Source: Prevotella communis (GTDB lineage Bacteria; Bacteroidota; Bacteroidia; Bacteroidales; Bacteroidaceae). Taken from it: DNA of 64,000 nt. Below are positions 24,854 through 32,489 of the stretch, piece by piece. The stretch is from positions 2,790,001 through 2,854,000 of the forward strand of contig NZ_CP091792.1 of assembly GCF_022024115.1 (NCBI RefSeq), given 5' to 3'. The position numbers and the translations under genes are program-made. A model generated the notes under the pieces. That model was not told the origin of the DNA, did no database searches, and worked only from the letters and a program-made list of their open reading frames with translations. Each line of letters starts with the position of its first letter. Position 1 is the first letter of the stretch.

Positions 24854-27139
24854 TTAATACCAGTCCTCAGACATAGACTGACTGTTCACGATATCCAGAG
24901 GTACCAGTTCCACGAAGTCGAACGACCAACCCAGGTTGGTATCGTTCACCAGGTTCTTGATGCGCAACCAGTAGTCCTTACCCTGCTCAAAACGCTGGGC
25001 AGTGATAATGCGGCGCAGCATCATCGTACCATAACCAGTCTCTGAACGACAGCTGGTAGAACCGATAATCTGACTAGCTGCAGAATAGATATCGTCTGGC
25101 GAATAACTCAGAGGATCGGTAACAGAATTGTATGTACCACGAGAGAAAGATGCCGGAGCACGCATATAGCCACGTACATGCATACGCTGGTCGCTCTCTA
25201 CGCCACAGTCTGAAGTCTCGTCGTCGGCGCGGTTAATCAGATCCTCATAACCGATGGTAGCATCCTCGTAAGGATTAGCACAAGCATCGAAAGGAATACC
25301 TACAGCCACCATGTCCGACTGCTTGGGTGAGTTACCCAGGTAGAACTGCATCAGGCCACCACGAGCCATTGGCGGATAGATGATACGCAACTCGTAGTCA
25401 CCTGTCGGCACGTGAGGCAGTTTGATGGCGAAGTCATACACGTCCCATCCCTGGAACTGGTCTGAGTTGTGTGCACGCCAAGCACCCATCACGTTGAAAC
25501 GGAGCAGTGTGCCGGGGTTGTAGCATACGATATTATCGAAATAGGTGTTGTGGAAAGCCACACGGTTACCGTCACCACCACCATTCATTGAACTAACCTC
25601 GGCAGCTGTTGCACCACGCAGACCATTATTGATCAGCTCATAGAGGAAGGTAGAAGAATCCAGGCGCAGACGCTCGTGGAGGCCGTCCTTGGCATTCTGG
25701 TCGTACTTCAGGATACCCTTGATACGGTGGATATAACCATTCAGTGTCTCCACGCTGTTATCACGATCCACGGGCACGCCCTTGAAGATGAGCTGGTGGT
25801 CCTCATCACCATCGCCCAGGGCACAGAGTCCCAGTTTCTTTGTCAGCGTATTGTTTGACAAATAGCGGTTCAGCCACAGGTTCTTGGTGCTCTTAGGATT
25901 CGTCTCCCACACCTTCAACAAGGTATTGGGCAACATTGTCTCAAAATACTCCTGAGGTTCATAGCCGAAGCAGAAGTTCCATGAGCCATCCGTCTGCTTG
26001 TTCTTCTCATAGACAATACGGTCGATAGGCATACCTGCACGCAAGATGTGGTAAGCCACAAACATATTCACCACGTTGAAGGGGTTCGTATAGTCGTCGC
26101 CCGTGCTGATGGTGATATTCTTCTCGTTGATATAGTCATACCAAGCACCACAGTTGCCATACCACTCCACGCACTTTGCCTTCAGGTCGTCAAAGTTATT
26201 GATACCTGCAGCACGGAACACGTCGTCGGTCTCAGCAAAGACGGTCCATTTAATCATACACTCCTTAGGATAATAAAGTGGGTTGCCGTCACGGTCATTA
26301 TGGTTGGTACCCAGGTCATAGGTCTTCACCGTGCCGTCGGCATTATACTTCTTCTCAATCAGCAGTGTATCCGTATAACCAGTAGCCTCAAGAGCAGCAT
26401 AGAAGATGCTCAGATCCTTCTCACCCTCTACACGCAACTGGTCGTCTGTTGTACGGTCTGAACGAGGAATCACATTCGAGCATACATGAAGCACACCATT
26501 GATGGCCTCGATATCACCGTCAATGATAGCTGAGACATCGTTCAGACTGGTGAGTCCCACGAAATCAGGGAAATGGGTATTGTTATACTCGTTGTCCAAG
26601 AACACACCCACACGGATGCTACGACCGGTCTTCATCGTGGTCCATGTCGTCGTAGTACCGTCGAGGTCAACCTGCAGATGCTCTTCACCAGAGAGGTGGA
26701 AGCGTGCAATGTCCTCACAAAGCGAGTCGGACATCAGATCTACCTTTGACATCACATCCAGGTTTTCCCAGTTGCCATCCTCCTTAATACCATTATGTTT
26801 AACCTTTGCCTTTGAAATGAGGTACGACTCGTCATTATACAGACTGTCGAGATAAACATTCACACCATCATTCAACGGAGCAAAACAGGTGTACTCACCA
26901 TAGGTTGCCATATACTTATCGAAGCCACCCTTCTCAAGGATACGGTAGAAAGCAGTCAGATCGCTTCTGTCGCGCAGCAACTCTGCAATAGTCTTATCGT
27001 CTGTAGAGAAGAGGTTTGAGCCGTCGGGTTCCTCAGTACAAGAGGAGACCCCCACCCAGCCTCCCCCTATGAGAGGGAGGAGTATATAGACCACAAAACG
27101 AAGCAACTCCTTTGTTTTATTTATAATTATTTGTTTCAT
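24854..27139 (-). CDS. FAS1 (fasciclin)-domain lipoprotein, second of the operon
   Basis: The 761-residue protein has a signal peptide from repeat element copy 3 (31 codons) followed by Ser-Ser-Cys (Cys34). A FAS1 unit covers about 45-220: LTAFYRILEKGGFDKYMATYG, YTCFAPLNDGVNVYLDSLY, and the closing GVLHVCSNVIPRS. A second FAS1-like region lies at about 235-490 (FYAALEATGYTDTLL ... GYIHRIKGIL). The C-terminal part from 500 resembles a beta-sandwich (YDFAIKLPHVPTGDYELRI) and may bind carbohydrate. The function is inferred. Confidence 0.82.
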   Translation of the reverse strand: MKQIIINKTKELLRFVVYILLPLIGGGWVGVSSCTEEPDGSNLFSTDDKTIAELLRDRSDLTAFYRILEKGGFDKYMATYGEYTCFAPLNDGVNVYLDSLYNDESYLISKAKVKHNGIKEDGNWENLDVMSKVDLMSDSLCEDIARFHLSGEEHLQVDLDGTTTTWTTMKTGRSIRVGVFLDNEYNNTHFPDFVGLTSLNDVSAIIDGDIEAINGVLHVCSNVIPRSDRTTDDQLRVEGEKDLSIFYAALEATGYTDTLLIEKKYNADGTVKTYDLGTNHNDRDGNPLYYPKECMIKWTVFAETDDVFRAAGINNFDDLKAKCVEWYGNCGAWYDYINEKNITISTGDDYTNPFNVVNMFVAYHILRAGMPIDRIVYEKNKQTDGSWNFCFGYEPQEYFETMLPNTLLKVWETNPKSTKNLWLNRYLSNNTLTKKLGLCALGDGDEDHQLIFKGVPVDRDNSVETLNGYIHRIKGILKYDQNAKDGLHERLRLDSSTFLYELINNGLRGATAAEVSSMNGGGDGNRVAFHNTYFDNIVCYNPGTLLRFNVMGAWRAHNSDQFQGWDVYDFAIKLPHVPTGDYELRIIYPPMARGGLMQFYLGNSPKQSDMVAVGIPFDACANPYEDATIGYEDLINRADDETSDCGVESDQRMHVRGYMRAPASFSRGTYNSVTDPLSYSPDDIYSAASQIIGSTSCRSETGYGTMMLRRIITAQRFEQGKDYWLRIKNLVNDTNLGWSFDFVELVPLDIVNSQSMSEDWY

Positions 27140-27213
27140 AATCTTTAATTATTTGTTTTCATTTTACACGTCTGCCTACTCCCCTCCATTCAGGGAGGGG
27201 CAGGGGGTGGGTC
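27047..27213. mobile_element. MITE/REP-like element, copy 3 (167 bp), encoding a lipoprotein signal peptide
   Basis: Left end GACCCCCACCCAGCC, right end GGGGCAGGGGGTGGGTC. The left hairpin has one mismatch (GAGAGGG). The ATG at 27139 and 31 codons of the FAS1 gene are inside. The right tip reaches the SusD stop codon: its terminal C is the last base of the complementary TAG (27215-27213). Over the first 79 bases it differs from copy 2 at only about four positions. Confidence 0.75.
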
Positions 27214-28973
27214 TAATATTTCGCAGCTGATTTGTAGACAGGGTTCTGCTGAAGGTTGGTGTTCAACTCTACCTCGTCCTGATTGATAGGCATATAGAGA
27301 TAGCGCTCATCACGCATCTTTGCCTTCATAGCAGAAGGAACAGCATACTTGCGCAGGGCCAGTTCAAAGAATTCCGAACTATTTGGCACCACCGCATAGT
27401 CCTTGTCAGACAGTTTCTTTGTCAGATCAGCCTTGGTTGTCATGTGGCGATAGTTATAACGCATCAGGTCAAACCAACGCTTACCCTCAAAGCACAGTTC
27501 ACGTGCACGCTCAGCCAGTACCAACGACTCCATCTTATCCTTATAAGTGCTATACTTCATAGCGTATGACGACTTGTTGGCATCCGACAGCGCACGGTCG
27601 TTCACAAACTTACAGATATCGAAGGCAGCCTGATTGTATGTCTCATCGGCTGCTCGGCTGTCAGCCAGTGCTGCCTGCTTCTCAAACTCATAGAGCTGAA
27701 CAAGGGCCTCGGCCTTCATCAGCATCACGTCTGTAAGACGATACAGAATCCAGTTCTGCATCACGTTGGCACGTGTCTCGCGATGACTGTCGGCAGCATT
27801 GTTCACACCGGCAGAGACGGTAGCAACGAACTTACGTACGCCAAACTGCTCAACACTTGAGCTGGTGGCATCGTAAAGATACTCGTAGAGACGCTGGTCC
27901 ACACTATTGAACCAAATGCCAGAACCGTCGGACTTCACCGTACCGTAGAGGGGTGCTGCCTTCAGGTAGCCATAGCTGTTGCTGCTGGCATTGTTGTAAC
28001 GGTAATACATCTGGTCCAGTCCCTTGTTGGTAGCATTTGAATTGCGGAACTGCAGTTCAAAGATGCTCTCGTCAGCATTCTGACCATTCTGACCGAAGAG
28101 GTCGCTATACATGTCATCATAATCAGACAGGTAATAGTCCTTCTCTACATCATCCTCGCCCCAGCGACGACGCTGTCCACTCTCCTCGTAAGCCTGCTTC
28201 TTAGCCTTGATAATGGCATCGCAATAGTCCACACACTTCTGATAGTCGGCAGCATCGCGGTTCACAGAAGCACGCCACAGGTAGATATCAGCCAGCACAG
28301 CATTGATACCATCCTTGTTCAGGTAGCCCTTATCGCGCCAGTCGCCATAGGTATTACCAGGAATAGCATTCTTTGAAGCCTCCTCCAAATCGCGGATACA
28401 CATTGTGAGCACAGAGTCGGGCGTAGCCTGAGGAGCATTGAGGTCGGCACTGCTGTTCATATAAGCACCCGGTGTCACGGGAATATCGTGGAACACCTTT
28501 GTCAGATAGAAGTAACAGAAAGCTCTCAACGCCAATGCCTGGGCCTTGTTGGCCTCATAGTCACCACGAGTATAGTCAGGGTCAACGGCAATCACGTTCT
28601 CAGCCTTTTCCAACACCAAGTTACAATAGTTAATTGCCGAGTAGAAAGGATACCAAGAGGTAAATGCATTCTCGGTCTCGATATTGAGAGAATAAATCTG
28701 CTGCAGGGCTGTACGATAGGCAGCACCAGTAGGCAGTCCGGTTGTCATATTCAATTCGTCAGAGCGGAAGTCGCCCCAAACAATCATATTGCGTATAGCA
28801 GTCTCGTCGCGCAACTGTGCATAGGCAGTTGACACCACGGCATCCACCTCGCTCTTCTTCTGCCAGAAGTCATCATCGACAGTCTTATTGTCGGGCAGGA
28901 TAACTGTGTCAACACAAGAGACCATCGCAACACTTGCCAGCATAACAGAAAATATCTTTTTCATAATTTTCAT
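27213..28973 (-). CDS. SusD/RagB-family lipoprotein (first Sus pair)
   Basis: A 586-residue surface lipoprotein with an ordinary signal peptide (MKIMKKIFSVMLASVAMVSC, lipid Cys20; an ATG three codons on is equally possible). SusD features include FWQKKSEVDAVVSTAYAQLRD near residue 40, AQALALRAFCYFYLTKVF near 145, LADIYLWRASVN and the C-terminal LVLAERARELCFEGKRWFDLMRYN near 490. It follows its SusC by 26 bases. Its signal peptide is unrelated to the three repeat-encoded ones. Confidence 0.94.
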   Translation of the reverse strand: MKIMKKIFSVMLASVAMVSCVDTVILPDNKTVDDDFWQKKSEVDAVVSTAYAQLRDETAIRNMIVWGDFRSDELNMTTGLPTGAAYRTALQQIYSLNIETENAFTSWYPFYSAINYCNLVLEKAENVIAVDPDYTRGDYEANKAQALALRAFCYFYLTKVFHDIPVTPGAYMNSSADLNAPQATPDSVLTMCIRDLEEASKNAIPGNTYGDWRDKGYLNKDGINAVLADIYLWRASVNRDAADYQKCVDYCDAIIKAKKQAYEESGQRRRWGEDDVEKDYYLSDYDDMYSDLFGQNGQNADESIFELQFRNSNATNKGLDQMYYRYNNASSNSYGYLKAAPLYGTVKSDGSGIWFNSVDQRLYEYLYDATSSSVEQFGVRKFVATVSAGVNNAADSHRETRANVMQNWILYRLTDVMLMKAEALVQLYEFEKQAALADSRAADETYNQAAFDICKFVNDRALSDANKSSYAMKYSTYKDKMESLVLAERARELCFEGKRWFDLMRYNYRHMTTKADLTKKLSDKDYAVVPNSSEFFELALRKYAVPSAMKAKMRDERYLYMPINQDEVELNTNLQQNPVYKSAAKY

Positions 28974-28999
28974 TTCTCAGTTTTCAATGTTCAATACTC

Positions 29000-31900
29000 T
29001 TAGAAACCAAAGTTCAAGCTGGCAGTGATAGACTTAGACCTTGGTGTAGTAGCACCGTCAGATGCTGGTGAATAGGTACCGGCACCAATTTCCGGATCAA
29101 TACCACTATACTTTGTCCAGCAGAAGAGGTTGTTCATAGTCACGTAGGCCGAGAGATTATTCAAACCAAATTTCTTGATAGCACTCTTAGGCACGCTGTA
29201 AGACAACTGCAAATTGTTCAGACGCAGGAACGAACCGCTCTCTACGAAGCGTGAGCTCACCTGGTAGTTGTAACCTGTACCATAGAGGGCACGTGGGATA
29301 GGTGTCACGTCACCATCCTTACGCCAACGGTAGGTCACAGAAGAGCACTGGTTCTGAGTGCCATACATGCTCTCCAGTCCCATACGTGCGGTGTTGATAA
29401 TCTTGTTGCCCCAACGGTAGTTGAAACGTGACACAAGTTTCCAGTTGCCATACTGCAGTGTCAGACTGAAACCACCCTGCATCTTAGGCAGTGAGTTACC
29501 CAGATACTTGATATCAAGTTCGTTGATATTACCATCGTGGTTCACATCCTCATAGATGGCATCACCACCCTTGAACTCATATTCCGTATCACCATAATAA
29601 TAGGTAAGACGCTTGGGCACACCAGTATTGGTCATGATAACCTTACCGTTTTCGTCGGTAGCTACAGGGAAGGTCTTGCCTTCAGCCAACTGCTGGTTGA
29701 TCCATGCCTCGTAGTTCCAGTCGTAAGACTCGCCACGCGCTGCGGCCTGAGTCTGCAACTGCTGCTGCTTGGTGTTATAGTTCTGCAGGTAGTCGTAAGA
29801 ATACTGGAACACACCCTTGCTGTTGAATCCATAGATAGAACAGAGAGGATCGCCCACCACAACACGGTTCAGGATTGAAGCAGAACCACGCTTACTGTAG
29901 CTGGGCTGAGAGTTCAGGTTATCCAGCACGCGCTGATCCATCTCCAGCAACTTGTTGATGTTCTGAGCCATGTTGAAGCTGGCAGAGAGCGAGAACTTCT
30001 TGTACGTGATAATCTTATTGGCAGAAACAGACATTTCCCAACCTCTGTTCTCCATCTCACCCACGTTACCGTAAGAGAGTGTTGTAGAGGTGTTCCATGC
30101 AGCTGATGTAGGAATGGGGATACCCTTCATAATCAGGTCCTTGGTCTTCTCCTTGTAGAAGTTCAGGTCCACCTCGAACTTATCATCCAGGAAACCGATG
30201 TTAAGACCAATGTTTGTACCAATCTTCTTCTGAGGACGCAGGTCATCGAGCTTCATGCCACTCATGGTGGTGAAGTAGCTGGTGCCATAACGTCCGGCAC
30301 GAGAGGTGTACTGGTTGAAGTAGTTGTCCACAGAAACGCTTGAGCTACCAGTGATACCCCATGAGCCGCGGATACCAAACATAGACACATATTTCTTCAG
30401 AGGAGTGAAGAATGGTTCCTCACTGAGGTTGTAACGCAGCGAGACAGAAGGAGAATAGAACCAGGGGTTCTTTGGACCGAACTTAGAGTTGCCATCACCA
30501 CGCAGTGAGAAGCCTACGCTATAGCGTGACTTGTAAGAGAAGTGGGCATTATAGACAAAGTCCTGCCATGCCGACTTCGTAGCGCTGGGCTGGTTGTTCA
30601 TGTCGTTCAGACGTGCATCAATCGTAGCAGACTCCATACCGTTGGGAATAGAGCTCTGCGCAATATACTGATAGGTATTCTTCTGTGTACCAGCCTCATA
30701 GCGTGCAAACATCGTCAGGTAGAAATCCTCGTTCTTGAATGCAGGCGTATAGGTCAGGGTGACACGAGAACCCATCTTGAACTGGTTAGTCTCTGTATTG
30801 GTCAGGTAGTTATAGTTGGTATCCGTATAACTGCCGTTTGACAGGCTGCCAGGCATATAGGTTGGCTTAGAATAGGCATAGATATCAAAGTACACGCGAC
30901 CATCGAAAGTCAGACGGTGCTGTCCGGTGCCTGTTCCAAGCAGTTCGTACTTCAGGTTGAAGTCGGGCACAATGCTATAGGTCTGTTCCTTCTGCCAAGA
31001 GCTGTTAGCATAAGCCACAGGGTTACCGATAGCCACGACGTCGGCCAACTGTGTAGAAGTGTAGTTACCATCGTCAGGTGTCATACCTGTCACGGTGGGG
31101 TTCATCAGGAAATACTCGCCCGTGTTGTTGTTATAACGGTCGTAGCGATAGATGCTGGCGTTAGGAGCCATAGCCAGAGCCATAGCCAGCAGGTTGTTGT
31201 GCGAGCCACTGCTCTTACTACTACCATAAGTATAGTTCTTCAGGTTGTCTGTATAGGTCAACGCAAAGTTGGTAGAGAAGCGGATACGGTCAGACACGTT
31301 GTAGTCCAACACCAGACGGGTGGTCAGACGGTCCATCTTCTGCTTGATAACAGTACCCGTCTGATGGTTGTAGCTGGCAGAGATACGGAAAGTAGCTTTC
31401 TGACCACCACCAGAGATATTGAAGTTAGCCTCGTGCTGCTCACCAAACTGCTTGATAGCGCTCACCCAGTCGGTGTTCTTGTTCCAGTTGTTTGCCTCGG
31501 CCCAAGACTCAGCAGGCACGTAGTTGATTTCGTTGATAGTAGAAGTAGCCGATGAACTCTGGGTGGGATTATAGAACTCCTCCTTCAGCATCATGGTGTA
31601 GTTGTCACCATTCAGCAGGTCGTAGCCGGCAGGCATCCAAGTGCCAGTGAACTTATAGCCCAGTGTCACTTTAGGTTTACCGCGAGCACCACGCTTGGTG
31701 GTAATCTGGATAACACCATTAGCACCCTGAGAACCCCAGATAGCCGTAGCAGCAGCATCCTTCAATACGGTAATGCTGGCAATATCGTCCACGCTGACAG
31801 CCAACATAGAAGAGAACTTCTCCTCGTCCATATTCTCGGGGTCGAAGTCAGCGGCATCGTACTCAAAGATCTTGTCATCGACAACAATCAGAGGTTCTGC

Positions 31901-32452
31901 ACTACCACTCAGCGTAGAGACACCACGCAGACGCATAGAAGTACCGGCACCCAGGTTACCAGAGTTGGTAACGATATCCAGACCGGCGATCTCACCCTGC
32001 AGGGCCTCATCGGCAGAGGTAAAGGCCATACCTTCCACCTCAGCCATATTCATGGTCTGCTGTGATACAGAGACTTCGCGCTTATCGATATTCAGACCTC
32101 CAGCGTTGGTGCGGCGTCCAACAACCTTCACCTCGCCGAGCACGGTCTTATCGTCCTCCAACTTAATCTTGAAGGTCTTCTGGTTACCAATAGGGAGAAT
32201 CTTCGTCTTACTACCTACATAGGAAACGACGAGCTTATTCTTCGGGTTCTTAATCTCCATTGAGAAATTACCCATCATATCAGTCTGCGTGGCGCTGATA
32301 ATACGGTTGTTACCGTCGCGTTCCACCACGTTGGCCATCATAATAGGACCCATGGCATCTTCCACCGTACCTGATATGACTCTACTCTGTGCCATCATCA
32401 CCTGAGCGATGAAGGTAAACAGGATTGTCAATAGGAATTTTGACTTTGACAT
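29000..32452 (-). CDS. SusC/RagA-family TonB-dependent outer-membrane transporter (first pair)
   Basis: A 1150-residue outer-membrane transporter. The ATG at 32452 gives a good signal peptide (MSKSKFLLTILFTFIAQV...MA). An upstream in-frame TTG at 32461 is less likely. Domains: carboxypeptidase-regulatory-like at about 24-110 (SGTVEDAMGPIMMANV), plug with MRLRGVSTLSGSAEPLIVVDD and TAIWGSQGANGVIQITTKRG, then a beta-barrel to SITASLNFGF, a typical aromatic-ended C-terminus. It is preceded by a FAS1 lipoprotein and followed by SusD. Confidence 0.95.
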   Translation of the reverse strand: MSKSKFLLTILFTFIAQVMMAQSRVISGTVEDAMGPIMMANVVERDGNNRIISATQTDMMGNFSMEIKNPKNKLVVSYVGSKTKILPIGNQKTFKIKLEDDKTVLGEVKVVGRRTNAGGLNIDKREVSVSQQTMNMAEVEGMAFTSADEALQGEIAGLDIVTNSGNLGAGTSMRLRGVSTLSGSAEPLIVVDDKIFEYDAADFDPENMDEEKFSSMLAVSVDDIASITVLKDAAATAIWGSQGANGVIQITTKRGARGKPKVTLGYKFTGTWMPAGYDLLNGDNYTMMLKEEFYNPTQSSSATSTINEINYVPAESWAEANNWNKNTDWVSAIKQFGEQHEANFNISGGGQKATFRISASYNHQTGTVIKQKMDRLTTRLVLDYNVSDRIRFSTNFALTYTDNLKNYTYGSSKSSGSHNNLLAMALAMAPNASIYRYDRYNNNTGEYFLMNPTVTGMTPDDGNYTSTQLADVVAIGNPVAYANSSWQKEQTYSIVPDFNLKYELLGTGTGQHRLTFDGRVYFDIYAYSKPTYMPGSLSNGSYTDTNYNYLTNTETNQFKMGSRVTLTYTPAFKNEDFYLTMFARYEAGTQKNTYQYIAQSSIPNGMESATIDARLNDMNNQPSATKSAWQDFVYNAHFSYKSRYSVGFSLRGDGNSKFGPKNPWFYSPSVSLRYNLSEEPFFTPLKKYVSMFGIRGSWGITGSSSVSVDNYFNQYTSRAGRYGTSYFTTMSGMKLDDLRPQKKIGTNIGLNIGFLDDKFEVDLNFYKEKTKDLIMKGIPIPTSAAWNTSTTLSYGNVGEMENRGWEMSVSANKIITYKKFSLSASFNMAQNINKLLEMDQRVLDNLNSQPSYSKRGSASILNRVVVGDPLCSIYGFNSKGVFQYSYDYLQNYNTKQQQLQTQAAARGESYDWNYEAWINQQLAEGKTFPVATDENGKVIMTNTGVPKRLTYYYGDTEYEFKGGDAIYEDVNHDGNINELDIKYLGNSLPKMQGGFSLTLQYGNWKLVSRFNYRWGNKIINTARMGLESMYGTQNQCSSVTYRWRKDGDVTPIPRALYGTGYNYQVSSRFVESGSFLRLNNLQLSYSVPKSAIKKFGLNNLSAYVTMNNLFCWTKYSGIDPEIGAGTYSPASDGATTPRSKSITASLNFGF

Positions 32453-32489
32453 AATTATCAATTTTCAATTATCAATTTTCAATTATTAA
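32453..32489. repeat. AT-rich tandem repeat between FAS1 and SusC
   Basis: Alternating CAATTATC and AATTTTC units (ATTATCAATTTTCAATTATC and onward) fill the gap between the first FAS1 gene and SusC and include the FAS1 stop codon. Shorter versions of the same motif occur near 24785-24805 and 28978-28992. No hairpin of note. Confidence 0.6.

Noticed and set aside
32453-32489. AT-rich CAATTATC/AATTTTC repeat as an attachment site or origin
   Set aside because: It is a short simple repeat with traces at other junctions of the same operon; no integrase or iteron pattern accompanies it.
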